Positions 40,747 through 49,336 of a stretch of DNA of 64,000 nucleotides are shown here, one piece after another. Each line of letters begins with the position of its first letter. Within the stretch, counting starts at the first letter, position 1. Position numbers and translations under genes: made by a program. This stretch comes from Gordonia sihwensis NBRC 108236. Lineage in GTDB: Bacteria; Actinomycetota; Actinomycetes; Mycobacteriales; Mycobacteriaceae. The DNA is taken from positions 62,001 to 126,000 of the forward strand of contig NZ_BANU01000010.1 of assembly GCF_000333035.1 (NCBI RefSeq), read 5' to 3'. Under the pieces are notes generated by a model. It saw nothing but the letters and a program-made list of their open reading frames with translations, was not told the DNA's origin and did not search any database.

Positions 40747-41490
40747 ATGAGCGTCTCCGTCACCGATCAGTACCGGCGCCTGGTGTCGTACCAGGGTGCC
40801 TACGACGATCCCGAGGACCCGCAGAACGTACAGGCCATGCAGATGGTCCTGCACATCGAGAAGAAGGACCCACCCGAGCGCCATTCGCTGCTGGTGGCGG
40901 CGGCCCGAGCCGTCGTCCTGCTCTGTCTGGACCCTCGTGTCGCGGCGGGCGGGGAGTGGGCCGCACCGATGGACGCCTGGTGCGATGCCCGGATCCGCAA
41001 GATCGCCCGACGCGCACGGGGCGCCCAATGGGAGGCGGCTCAAGGCGTACCGGGAGTCACCGCGACCGTGAGCGGCGTGCAGGCTCGGGCGTATGTGCCG
41101 AGCCGCATCGGCGACGTCGACAAGCGGATCGCGAAATTGCAGATCGGCGGCACCGAGGTCGACGGCCCGCTACCGGGCGACGATGCGCCGGTGGACGGTT
41201 CCGCCGTCCTGATCCTCTGGGTCAATCCGGGCCTCGAGATGACGGTGGGGAAGACGGCGGCACAGGTCGGTCACGCGTCGATGCTGGGAGTCCGCCTGAT
41301 GTCGGAGACGCAGACCGCGGACTGGTATGCGGAGGGCTGTCCCCTGGAGGTCCGCCTGCCGGGACCGCAGCACTGGGCCCGTCTCGTCGACGCCGCCGCG
41401 GCCGGCGACGCCGTCCCCGTGCAGGATGCCGGTTTCACCGAGATCGCGCCCGGGTCGATGACCGTGATCGCTGAACTCGCCCGGCCGTGA
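40747..41490 (+). CDS. PTH2-type peptidyl-tRNA hydrolase-family protein
   Basis: 247-aa protein. The C-terminal part (about 150-245) has the PTH2 fold signature MTVGKTAAQVGHASMLG, normally of archaeal/eukaryotic-type peptidyl-tRNA hydrolase. The N-terminal half (HIEKKDPPERHSLLVAAARA) is not recognised as a known domain. It could recycle peptidyl-tRNA or have a related tRNA role. Directly follows serB2 by 4 bp, so likely co-transcribed. Ends in a bidirectional terminator. Confidence 0.85.
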   Translation: MSVSVTDQYRRLVSYQGAYDDPEDPQNVQAMQMVLHIEKKDPPERHSLLVAAARAVVLLCLDPRVAAGGEWAAPMDAWCDARIRKIARRARGAQWEAAQGVPGVTATVSGVQARAYVPSRIGDVDKRIAKLQIGGTEVDGPLPGDDAPVDGSAVLILWVNPGLEMTVGKTAAQVGHASMLGVRLMSETQTADWYAEGCPLEVRLPGPQHWARLVDAAAAGDAVPVQDAGFTEIAPGSMTVIAELARP

Positions 41491-41532
41491 GCTGTTCGGC
41501 TCCGCCGCACGGCGGTCGTAGCCGGACAGCTC
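41489..41532. terminator. Bidirectional terminator
   Basis: GAGCTGTTCGGCT (41489-41501) pairs with AGCCGGACAGCTC (41520-41532), one mismatch, with an inner CCGCC/GGCGG stem. Located exactly between the convergent stops of the PTH2 gene and the LLM oxidoreductase. Confidence 0.75.
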
Positions 41533-42574
41533 AGACGCTCGGGGCCAACTTCTCCACGGTGCCGAACCACACCTCGCGATCGCCCGCCAGCGGGGCGAGG
41601 ATCAATTCGTCGGCGCCGATACGCTCGGCGAACCGATCGAGTCGGCCCAGGACGTCGTCGGGTGTGCCGACCGCGGCGAGCCGAAGCATCTCGTCGACCT
41701 GAGCGCCCTGCGGTCCGTCGAGCAGAGCGGCGGCGTCCGCGTCACTCAGGTGACGTCCGCGGTTGAAGAGGAACTTGATCCGCTGCAGTTTCGCCGATCG
41801 GAGCTGCTCGTAGGCGCGGTCGGCGTCGTCGTCGGCGATGACGGTCGCGGCCGCCATCACGTACGGCTCGGTCTGTCCGCCGTCGGGCAGCGGTGCGGGC
41901 CGGAAGTCGCGCACGTAGAGTTCCACCGCCCGTTCCAGGGCCTGCGGCGCGAAATGCGAGGCGAAGGCGTAGGGGAGACCGAGGGCCGCGGCGAGCTGAG
42001 CGCCGAACAGTGATGATCCGAGGATGTAGAGCGGGACACCGGTGCCCGCGCCCGGGGTCGCGACCACACCGTGGACCGAGGAACCCGCGAAGTAGCGCTG
42101 GAGCTCCACGACGTCGCCCGGGAAGTTCTCTGCGGCCGCGGGAGTGCGTCGGAGCGCGGTGAACGTGGCCTGATCGCCGCCCGGCGCGCGCCCGAGGCCG
42201 AGATCGATGCGGCCGGGGTGGAGCTCGGCGAGGGTGCCGAACTGCTCGGCGATCGCCAGCGGCGAGTGGTTGGGCAGCATCACGCCGCCGGCGCCGAGAC
42301 GGATACGGGAGGTGTGGGCCGCCATGTGCGCGACGAGGACCGCGGGCGCTGCGGACGCGATGGCCGGCATGTTGTGGTGCTCGGCGTACCAGATCCGCCG
42401 GTAACCGGTCCGGTCCGCGAACTGCGCCATCCGGAGCGAGTGCGCGAGGGACTGGGCGACGGTCTCGCCGGGGCCCACCTGAGCGAGGTCGAGGAGGGAG
42501 AACGGGACGCGGGACCGCGCGGCGCGGGAATCGGCCGGCGAGTCTGAGGGATCGGAAACGACGGAATCGGTCAC
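41531..42574 (-). CDS. LLM-class (luciferase-like) flavin oxidoreductase
   Basis: Bacterial-luciferase-fold monooxygenase of about 347 aa, alkanal-monooxygenase-like subfamily. Visible motifs are YRRIWYAEHHNMPAIASAAP, IRLGAGGVMLPNHSPLAIAE and GRIDLGLGRAPGGD, typical of flavin-dependent LLM enzymes using FMNH2 or F420; the present sequence resembles FMN/alkanal types more than F420-dependent ones. The N-terminus (PADSRAARSRVPFSLLDLAQ) is leading Ser-rich tail then core. Start at GTG 42574 is uncertain; GTG 42616 adds 14 residues. Substrate unknown. Confidence 0.85.
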   Translation of the reverse strand: MTDSVVSDPSDSPADSRAARSRVPFSLLDLAQVGPGETVAQSLAHSLRMAQFADRTGYRRIWYAEHHNMPAIASAAPAVLVAHMAAHTSRIRLGAGGVMLPNHSPLAIAEQFGTLAELHPGRIDLGLGRAPGGDQATFTALRRTPAAAENFPGDVVELQRYFAGSSVHGVVATPGAGTGVPLYILGSSLFGAQLAAALGLPYAFASHFAPQALERAVELYVRDFRPAPLPDGGQTEPYVMAAATVIADDDADRAYEQLRSAKLQRIKFLFNRGRHLSDADAAALLDGPQGAQVDEMLRLAAVGTPDDVLGRLDRFAERIGADELILAPLAGDREVWFGTVEKLAPSV

Positions 42575-42648
42575 TGATGGTTCAGCGGTGCGGGGCGTCT
42601 TTGTATTCCGCCGCACCGGCGATGTGAGGCATCCGGCACCATGGAGAC

Positions 42649-43482
42649 GTGACCGAACTGATTGCTGACCCCGACCTGCTCATCGATTTTCGCGACGTCT
42701 CCCTGGTGCGTGACGGCAAGACGCTCGTCGGCCCGGTGAACTGGCAGGTGGAGCTCGACGAGCGATGGGTGATCATCGGGCCCAACGGCGCTGGGAAGAC
42801 GTCGCTGCTCCGGATGGCCGCGGCCATGGACTTCCCCACCCGCGGTGAGGCGTTCGTGGTGGGCGAGCGGCTTGGCCGCACCGACGTGCGTGAGCTGTCG
42901 ACCCGGATCGGCATGGTGAGTTCGGCGATGGCGGCCCGTGTGCCGGGCGACGAACTCGTCTCCGACCTGGTGATCTCGGCAGGCTATTCGGTGCTGGGCC
43001 GCTGGCGCGAACAGTACGACGAGATGGACCGGGCGCAGGCGGCGGACATCCTGGAGTCGATGGGCGCCGAACACCTCGCCGATCGCACGTTCGGCACGTT
43101 GTCGGAGGGCGAACGCAAGCGAGTGCTGATCGCCCGAGGTCTGATGACCGACCCGGAACTGCTGCTTCTGGACGAGCCGGCCGCGGGACTCGATCTCGGC
43201 GGGCGCGAGGAACTCGTCGACCGGCTGAGTGTGCTCGCATCCGATCCGGATTCCCCGGCGCTGGTGCTGATCACGCATCACGTCGAAGAGATTCCGCCGG
43301 GCTTCACGAACATCATGATGCTGTCCGAGGGCGCCGTGACCGCACAGGGTCCGCTCGACGAGGCGCTCACGGCCGAGAACCTCACGGCGACCTTCCGCCA
43401 GAACATCGCGCTCACCCGGGACGACGGCCGTTACTTCGCTCGTCGCGCACGCCGAGCGGGCGGTCACCGTCGCGGGGAATGA
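42649..43482 (+). CDS. ABC transporter ATP-binding protein (Rv3041c-like)
   Basis: 277-aa stand-alone ABC ATPase. Walker A is GPNGAGKTSLL, signature LSEGERKRVLIARG, Walker B ELLLLDEPAAGLD, and the H-loop ITHHVEEIP. No permease gene is beside it, as with Rv3041c, so its partner or soluble function is unknown. GTG start with GGAG close by. Divergent from the LLM gene. Confidence 0.9.
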   Translation: MTELIADPDLLIDFRDVSLVRDGKTLVGPVNWQVELDERWVIIGPNGAGKTSLLRMAAAMDFPTRGEAFVVGERLGRTDVRELSTRIGMVSSAMAARVPGDELVSDLVISAGYSVLGRWREQYDEMDRAQAADILESMGAEHLADRTFGTLSEGERKRVLIARGLMTDPELLLLDEPAAGLDLGGREELVDRLSVLASDPDSPALVLITHHVEEIPPGFTNIMMLSEGAVTAQGPLDEALTAENLTATFRQNIALTRDDGRYFARRARRAGGHRRGE

Positions 43483-43543
43483 CCCGACCGGCCCACCGAA
43501 TATCGATGCGGCGTTTCTTGGGTATGCGAGTATTGAATCCGGC

Positions 43544-43565
43544 CGACCGAGCGTAAGTTCGGTCG
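43544..43565. repeat. Short inverted repeat before the NUDIX gene
   Basis: CGACCGA (43544-43550) pairs with TCGGTCG (43559-43565) across 8 nt. It may be a weak terminator of the ABC gene or an operator of the next gene; too short to decide. Confidence 0.3.
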
Positions 43566-43594
43566 CAGACGATCGCTCAGTCGAAGGAACGTGC

Positions 43595-44419
43595 ATGTTT
43601 GCTGAAGAAGGTTCGGCCCAGGTGCCGCTGCGGGACGCCTCCACGGTCGTCCTCGTCCGAGACTCCGCCGACGGCATCGAGATCTTCCTCCAGCGCAGGG
43701 TCAAGCAGATGGCGTTCGCCGGCGGGATGACGGTGTTCCCCGGCGGCGGTGTCGACGATCGCGACCGCGATGCGGAGATCGCGTGGGCGGGCCCGGACGT
43801 GGACTGGTGGGGCGAGAAGTTCGGCACCGACGTCGAGACCGTGCGGGCGCTGGTGTGCGCCGCGGTCCGCGAGACCTTCGAGGAATGCGGGGTGCTCCTC
43901 GCCGGGTCGGCCGACGCCGTCCATCCGGACCCGGCGAGCCTGGCGGGTGAACGCGCCCGCCTGGTGAACAAGGAGATCTCGTTCGCGCAGTTCTTGAACG
44001 AGCACGCACTGGTGCTGCGCACCGATCTGCTCGCGCCGCTGTCGCACTGGATCACCCCCAAGAACGAGGTTCGCCGCTACGACACCCGCTTCTTCCTCGC
44101 GGAACTCCCCGCCGGGCAGAACGCCGACGGCGAGACCTCGGAGGCGGCCGCCACCGAGTGGCAGACCGCGGAGCGAGCGCTGGCCGACTGGGAGGCGGGG
44201 CGGCACTTTCTGCTCCCGCCCACGTGGTCGCAGCTCCGAGAGGTCGCCCGGTACGCGACGGTCGCCGAACTGATGGCCGCCGAGCACGTCATCGCGCCGG
44301 TGGAACCGGCCATCGCCGACCCGGCAGGACTCCAGGGGCTCCGCTTCGCCGACTCCGACGAGTACCTCGCCTCGCTCGCCGACGGCCGGATGGAACGGCT
44401 CGGGGACACCGCGTCGTAG
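43595..44419 (+). CDS. NUDIX hydrolase (Rv3040c-like)
   Basis: 274-aa NUDIX protein. The NUDIX helix carries AAVRETFEECGVLLAG (REx2EExG), with an insertion between the first glycine region GGGVDDRDRDAE and the helix, as in coenzyme A or peroxisomal NUDT7-like members. Substrate unproven. ATG has GAAGGA upstream. Follows the ABC gene by about 110 bp. Neighbour genes (enoyl-CoA hydratase downstream) make an acyl-CoA substrate possible, but this is inference. Confidence 0.88.
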   Translation: MFAEEGSAQVPLRDASTVVLVRDSADGIEIFLQRRVKQMAFAGGMTVFPGGGVDDRDRDAEIAWAGPDVDWWGEKFGTDVETVRALVCAAVRETFEECGVLLAGSADAVHPDPASLAGERARLVNKEISFAQFLNEHALVLRTDLLAPLSHWITPKNEVRRYDTRFFLAELPAGQNADGETSEAAATEWQTAERALADWEAGRHFLLPPTWSQLREVARYATVAELMAAEHVIAPVEPAIADPAGLQGLRFADSDEYLASLADGRMERLGDTAS

Positions 44420-44450
44420 CCGGAGAGGGGCGCGGCATCCGGCGCGGGTG

Positions 44451-45398
44451 CTACTCGCCGGCGAGTCCGTCTCGGTCGGCCCACTCCAGCAGGGGGTCGA
44501 GCCGGAATGCGCGGTCGTCGATCGCGCGGTGAAGGTCGCCGAGTTCGGCGTAGCGGGCGGGCATCGTCGCGACGGTGAAGTCGTCCGGCTCGGCGTCGTC
44601 GATCTCGTCCCAGCGCAGCGGCGCCGAGACCGTGGCGCGGGCGTTCGCGCGGATCGAGTACGCGGCGGCCATCGTGTGATCCCTGGCGTTCTGGTTGAAG
44701 TCGATGAAGACGGCGTCGGGATCGCGGTCCTTGCGCCACCACGTCACCGTGGCGTCGCCGGGCAGCCGTCGCACCACTTCGGCACCGAAGGCGTGTGCGG
44801 CGCGGCGCACGTCGCCGAATCCCCACTCGGGTTCGATGCGAACGTAGACGTGCAGTCCGTGCCCGCCGGACGTCTTCGGGAATCCGCGGATGCCGAGTTC
44901 GTCGAGTATCTCGTGGACCACGTGCGCCACCCGGCGGACGCGGGCGAAGTCCGCGCCGGGCATCGGATCGAGGTCGATCCGCCACTCGTCGGGCTGTTCG
45001 ACGTGCGAGCGCCGCGAGTTCCAGGGGTGGAACTCGACAGTCGCCATCTGTACGGCCCAGAGCACCGCCGCGGGCTCGGTCACGCACAGTTCGTGGACGG
45101 TGCGCGAGTACCGGGGGAAGAAGATGTCGACGGTCTGCACCCAGTCGGGCGCACCGGCTGGGAGCTTCTTCTGGTGGACCTTCTTCTCCGCCGTCCCGCG
45201 AGGGAAGCGGTGAAGCATGCACGGCCGTTCGTACAGAGCGCGGGTGATGCCGTCCGCGACGGCCAGGTAGTACCTCGCGAGGTCGAGCTTCGTGAGTCCG
45301 GCATCGGCGAAATAGACACGGTCGGGGCTGCTCACCCGCACGTCGCGAACCGACCCGTCGGGCCCGGGAACCTGCAGTACGACGGCTTCGTCACCCAT
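44451..45398 (-). CDS. LigD-type DNA polymerase domain protein (stand-alone)
   Basis: 315-aa archaeo-eukaryotic primase-polymerase domain like LigD PolDom, here without ligase or nuclease domains. Catalytic acidic motif is IDLDPMPG; other signatures are FPKTSGGHGLHVYVRIEP and AVFIDFNQNARDHTM, and an N-terminal GTAEKKVHQKKLP region binds 5'-phosphate. Such proteins fill gaps in non-homologous end joining or in repair. No Ku or ligD gene is in the window. Probably expressed from its own promoter, divergent from the enoyl-CoA hydratase. Confidence 0.92.
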   Translation of the reverse strand: MGDEAVVLQVPGPDGSVRDVRVSSPDRVYFADAGLTKLDLARYYLAVADGITRALYERPCMLHRFPRGTAEKKVHQKKLPAGAPDWVQTVDIFFPRYSRTVHELCVTEPAAVLWAVQMATVEFHPWNSRRSHVEQPDEWRIDLDPMPGADFARVRRVAHVVHEILDELGIRGFPKTSGGHGLHVYVRIEPEWGFGDVRRAAHAFGAEVVRRLPGDATVTWWRKDRDPDAVFIDFNQNARDHTMAAAYSIRANARATVSAPLRWDEIDDAEPDDFTVATMPARYAELGDLHRAIDDRAFRLDPLLEWADRDGLAGE

Positions 45399-45441
45399 GC
45401 GGCAACACTAATCCCTCTCGGGAGGGTTCAGGTGTCACATG

Positions 45442-45480
45442 CTTACCGCCCGGTTGGGTCGACGACCTGACTTACCGGTA
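45442..45480. promoter_or_regulatory. CTTACCG sites upstream of echA17
   Basis: CTTACCGCCCGGTTGG (45442-45457) matches 13 of 16 positions of the palindrome in front of etfB (CTTACCGGCCGGTAAG), and CTTACCGGTA (45471-45480) follows it. A shared regulator of fatty-acid genes is a reasonable guess but not proven. Confidence 0.4.
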
Positions 45481-45490
45481 GCCTGCCCTC

Positions 45491-46279
45491 ATGGCTGAGT
45501 TTGTGACGCTGGAGACGTCCGAGGAACATCCGGGCGTCGGGACGATCCTGCTGAACCGTCCGCCGATGAACGCGCTGAACCGTCAGGTCCAGAATGAGCT
45601 CGCGGCGGCCGCCGACGAGGCGAGCGTGCGCGACGACGTCAAGGCCGTCGTCATCTACGGCGGGCCCAAGGTGCTGGCGGCGGGCGCCGACATCAAAGAG
45701 ATGAACGATATGTCGTTCTCGGACATGCAGAAGGTCGCCGGACGTCTGCAGCGGGCGCTGGGGGCGATCGCCGAGATCCCGAAGCCGACGGTCGCGGCGA
45801 TCACCGGTTACGCGCTGGGCGGCGGACTCGAGGTGGCGCTGGGCGCCGATCGGCGCATCGTCGGCGACAACGCCAAGCTCGGCGTGCCCGAGGTGCTGCT
45901 CGGAGTGATCCCCGGAGGCGGCGGCACGCAGCGGCTCGCGCGGCTGATCGGTCCCTCGCGGGCCAAGGACATGATCTTCACCGGTCGGTTCGTCGGTGCC
46001 GAGGAAGCTCTGCGGATCGGTCTCGTCGACCAGGTGGTGGCACCCGACGACGTGTACGACGAAGCGCTGAAGTGGGCGGGCCAGTTCTCCGGAGCGGCTT
46101 CGGCCGCCCTCGCCGCCGCGAAGACCGCCGTCGACTCGGGTCTCGAAGTGGACCTGGCCACCGGACTCAAGATCGAAGAACAGGCTTTCGCGGCCCTGTT
46201 CGCGACGCAGGACCGCACCATCGGCATGGAGTCGTTCGTAGCCAACGGCCCGGGCAAAGCCGAATTCACCGGAAAGTAG
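45491..46279 (+). CDS. echA17: Enoyl-CoA hydratase (EchA17-like)
   Basis: Crotonase-fold enoyl-CoA hydratase of 262 aa, equal to Rv3039c in context. Signature KVLAAGADIKEMN (oxyanion loop) and ITGYALGGGLEVALGADRRI with catalytic glutamates in the next loop, VPEVLLGVIPGGGGTQRLAR. The usual role is hydration of trans-enoyl-CoA in beta-oxidation. Nearby are etfBA and lipid-related acyltransferases 14 kb on. It is followed by a methyltransferase gene within 15 bp, likely one operon. Confidence 0.92.
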   Translation: MAEFVTLETSEEHPGVGTILLNRPPMNALNRQVQNELAAAADEASVRDDVKAVVIYGGPKVLAAGADIKEMNDMSFSDMQKVAGRLQRALGAIAEIPKPTVAAITGYALGGGLEVALGADRRIVGDNAKLGVPEVLLGVIPGGGGTQRLARLIGPSRAKDMIFTGRFVGAEEALRIGLVDQVVAPDDVYDEALKWAGQFSGAASAALAAAKTAVDSGLEVDLATGLKIEEQAFAALFATQDRTIGMESFVANGPGKAEFTGK

Positions 46280-46293
46280 GGAAAGACCCGACA

Positions 46294-47313
46294 ATGACCG
46301 CCATCGACGACCAGAACCCCGCCGATCCGTCCCCCACGGGCGTCGACGCCGCCGATCAAGTGGACCCGGCACCCAATCCGCATGCCACCGCCGAGCAGGT
46401 GGAGGCCGCGCTGAAGGACACCAAGCTCGCGCAGGTCCTCTACCACGACTGGGAAGCCGAGACGTACGACGAGAAGTGGTCGATCTCCTTCGACGAGCGC
46501 TGCATCGACTACGCCCGCGGTCGTCTCGACAAGATCCTTCCCGATGCGCCGCTGCCGTACGGCCGGGCCATGGAACTCGGTTGCGGCACCGGCTTCTTCC
46601 TGCTGAACCTGATGCAGTCGGGTGTGGCGGAGAAGGGCTCGGTCACCGATCTGTCGCCGGGCATGGTGAAGGTGGCGCTGCGCAACGCGGAGAACCTCGG
46701 CCTGGACGTCGACGGCCGGGTCGCCGACGCCGAGAGCATCCCGTACGAGGACGACACCTTCGATCTGGTCGTGGGCCACGCGGTGCTGCATCACATCCCC
46801 GACGTCGAGAAGTCGTTGCGGGAGGTGCTGCGCGTGCTCAAGCCCGGCGGCCGCTTCGTCTTCGCCGGCGAGCCCTCGACGTACGGTGACTTCTACGCCC
46901 GGTGGATGAGCCGCGCCACCTGGTGGGCCACCACCAATATCACGAAGTTCGGGCCGCTCAAGTCGTGGCGCCGGCCGCAGGAGGAACTCGACGAGAGCTC
47001 GCGCGCGGCGGCACTGGAGGCCGTCGTCGACATCCACACCTTCTCGCCCGAGGATCTGGAGCGACTGGCGACCAGCGCGGGTGCGGTCCAGGTCGAGTCG
47101 GCCGCGGAGGAACTCGCCGCTGCCATGCTCGGCTGGCCGGTCCGGACTTTCGAGGCCGCGGTGCCGCCCGAGAAGCTCGGCTGGGGCTGGGCGGGCTTCG
47201 CGTTCGGCGGCTGGAAGCGCATGACCTGGCTCGATGAGAACGTCCTCCGCAAGTTGGTTCCGCCGAAGTTCTTCTACAACGTTCTGATCACCGGAGTGAA
47301 GCCGGAGAAGTAG
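46294..47313 (+). CDS. Class I SAM-dependent methyltransferase (Rv3038c-like)
   Basis: 339-aa methyltransferase. SAM motif I is AMELGCGTGFFLLNLMQ; motif II region DLSPGMVKVALRNAENLGLD; DDTFDLVVGHAVLHHIPD and LKPGGRFVFAGEPS follow. The long C-terminal part contains aromatic-rich FFYNVLITGVKPEK at the end. Substrate unknown; the M. tuberculosis locus suggests lipid or glycan methylation. ATG with GGGAAAG upstream, 15 bp after the hydratase stop. Confidence 0.9.
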   Translation: MTAIDDQNPADPSPTGVDAADQVDPAPNPHATAEQVEAALKDTKLAQVLYHDWEAETYDEKWSISFDERCIDYARGRLDKILPDAPLPYGRAMELGCGTGFFLLNLMQSGVAEKGSVTDLSPGMVKVALRNAENLGLDVDGRVADAESIPYEDDTFDLVVGHAVLHHIPDVEKSLREVLRVLKPGGRFVFAGEPSTYGDFYARWMSRATWWATTNITKFGPLKSWRRPQEELDESSRAAALEAVVDIHTFSPEDLERLATSAGAVQVESAAEELAAAMLGWPVRTFEAAVPPEKLGWGWAGFAFGGWKRMTWLDENVLRKLVPPKFFYNVLITGVKPEK

Positions 47314-47392
47314 GGCACCCTCCGCAAACGATCGACGCACCGCTCGGCATCGGCGACCTCCTCCGCGAGGGGCCGGAGCCGGGCGGTGATCG

Positions 47393-48088
47393 CTATGGCG
47401 GCCCGGCGCCGTCGAACACCGCCACCTGGAAGTCGGTCATCAGCCGACGGCAGCGCGTGTAGAAATCCCGCCTCGTGGTGCCTATCGCGCGCAGCGCCGG
47501 CCCGTGGTCCAATGCCACCACCGCGATCACGACGGTCGCGAAGGTCTGCCACGCGCCGCCCGCCGGCCTGCGCGCCCATCGCGGTGCGGGCGCGAACGCC
47601 TCGCGCAACCGGCGTTCCTGGAAGCGGACGTGGTGGCGTTCGTCGTCCAGGATCCGCGACGAGACCTCGCGCAGCAGAGGGTCGGACGATGCGGCGAGCG
47701 CGCCGTAGTATTCCAGTGCGATGAGCTCGGCGGTCGCCAGTACCAGCAGTTCGCTCCGCAGTCCGAGGGCGCGCCGCGTCGCGACGAACACGCGGTCGGA
47801 CCAGTGCCCGGCGATCGTCGGCGCCCCGGCTGCCCGAAGCAATTCGGCCAGCATGCGCGCGTGGTTCTGTTCCTCGGCGACGAACATCCGAACCGCCGCG
47901 GCGTAGTCGGGATCGCCGGTTGCTTCCGCAAGCCGGATCAGCGCAGCGCCGTCGCCGCTCTCGCCCACCTGGAACCGTTGCAGACTCCGGATCACCGGTG
48001 ACGGGAGTCGGCTGCCGGCTCGCCAGTCGGGGTCCGGATTCTGCTCCCGGATACGGGACCGTGTCACGAACTCCTCGCTCCATGTCAT
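47393..48088 (-). CDS. Ferritin-like diiron protein
   Basis: 231-aa helical protein with diiron-type carboxylate/His motifs: MFVAEEQNHARMLAE (ExxH), then TAELIALEYYGALAA and ILDDERHHVRFQERR (ExxH). This is the two-ExxH plus extra-Glu arrangement of ferritin-like four-helix bundles, as in MiaE-like and fatty-acid desaturase families. Reaction not assigned; a C-terminal helical extension is present. It is convergent with the Rv3038c-like methyltransferase gene and divergent from the THUMP-like gene (43 bp). Confidence 0.75.
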   Translation of the reverse strand: MTWSEEFVTRSRIREQNPDPDWRAGSRLPSPVIRSLQRFQVGESGDGAALIRLAEATGDPDYAAAVRMFVAEEQNHARMLAELLRAAGAPTIAGHWSDRVFVATRRALGLRSELLVLATAELIALEYYGALAASSDPLLREVSSRILDDERHHVRFQERRLREAFAPAPRWARRPAGGAWQTFATVVIAVVALDHGPALRAIGTTRRDFYTRCRRLMTDFQVAVFDGAGPP

Positions 48089-48130
48089 GGTGCCGGTTAT
48101 ACCGGTTATCGCACCGACTAGGGTTGCGCT

Positions 48131-49336
48131 GTGGGTTACGAGTTCAGCATCGACGACGTCGACTACCTGCGTTCCCGGTACGGCGACAAGGCCCTCCAGA
48201 ACGCGTCCGCGATGGCCCTGACTCCTGATTCGCTGCTGCGTGAGATGCCCGATCTGCGCTCCCGGTACGGCGACCTCGCGCCGGCGCTCGTCGAGACCGT
48301 CCTCAATCGCCGTAGGGCCGCCGGACGGTTGGCTCACGCCGATCAGCTGCTGGCGAGCGACACCGCGGTCCAGCAGGCCACGGCGGCGGCCGTGGCCGAG
48401 CACCGGGCGGCCGACATCGCGGCGCGCTATCTCGGAGCCATCGTGCACGACGTGACCTGTTCCATCGGATCGGAGATGATGGCGCTGTCGGTGACGAGCG
48501 GCATCGCCGGTGTGATCGGCAGTGACGTCGATCCGGTCCGGTTGGCGATGGCCGACCACAACATGTCCCTGGGCGACGAGCGGCGCTCGCCGTGGCTGCT
48601 GGCGCGCGCCGACGCCCTCGCGCCGGTGTCGAACGCTGACGTGGTGATCGCCGACCCGGCGCGCAGGAATGCGCGTGGCCGAACCTTCAAGCTCGACGAA
48701 CTCGATCCGCCGCTGTTGGAGTTGCTCGCGGTGTACGCCGGACGCGAGCTGGTCGTCAAATGCGCCCCGGGGCTCGACTACCGACTGCTGCGCGATCGGT
48801 TCGGTTTCGAGGGCCAGGTCCAGATCGTCTCGCTCGACGGCGGCGTCCGCGAGGCATGTCTGTGGAGCGAAGTGACGCAGCCGCGCCGCCGAGCGACCGT
48901 CCTGCGCTCAGCCGGCCGAGACTACGAGATCACCAGTGCCGATCCCGACGACATCGATCCGCCGGGAGTCGACGAGTGGATCATCGATCCGGACGGCGCG
49001 GTGGTTCGCGCCGGTTTGGTGCGGAACTACGCCCACCGACACGGGCTGCGGCAGTTGGACCCGCAGATCGCGTACCTGACCGGTGGCCGTGTGCCCGCGG
49101 GGGAGCGCGGCTTCCGGGTGCTCGACCAGCTGGGGGTCTCGGAGAAGAACCTTCGGGGCGCACTGGCGGCGCACGACTGCGGGAGTCTGGAGATCCTGGT
49201 CCGGGGGCTCGACGTGGACCCCGACCGTCTGCGAAAGCGGCTGAAGCTCAAGGGCTCCCGACCTCTTGCGCTGATCATGACGCGCATCGGTCGGTCGGGG
49301 ACCGCGTTCCTGTGCGAGCCGGGTGTCCGGCGCTAA
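48131..49336 (+). CDS. Class I SAM methyltransferase with THUMP-like domain (Rv3037c-like)
   Basis: 401-aa protein similar to Rv3037c. N-terminal helical region (DVDYLRSRYGDKALQNASAM), then a Rossmann methyltransferase core (VHDVTCSIGSEMMALS, VVIADPARRNARGRTFKL) and a C-terminal THUMP-like part. THUMP proteins bind RNA, so it may modify tRNA or rRNA; in mycobacteria Rv3037c has been placed with the MGLP genes instead, so function is open. GTG start. Its last 4 bases overlap the stop of the beta-propeller lipoprotein. Confidence 0.85.
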   Translation: MGYEFSIDDVDYLRSRYGDKALQNASAMALTPDSLLREMPDLRSRYGDLAPALVETVLNRRRAAGRLAHADQLLASDTAVQQATAAAVAEHRAADIAARYLGAIVHDVTCSIGSEMMALSVTSGIAGVIGSDVDPVRLAMADHNMSLGDERRSPWLLARADALAPVSNADVVIADPARRNARGRTFKLDELDPPLLELLAVYAGRELVVKCAPGLDYRLLRDRFGFEGQVQIVSLDGGVREACLWSEVTQPRRRATVLRSAGRDYEITSADPDDIDPPGVDEWIIDPDGAVVRAGLVRNYAHRHGLRQLDPQIAYLTGGRVPAGERGFRVLDQLGVSEKNLRGALAAHDCGSLEILVRGLDVDPDRLRKRLKLKGSRPLALIMTRIGRSGTAFLCEPGVRR

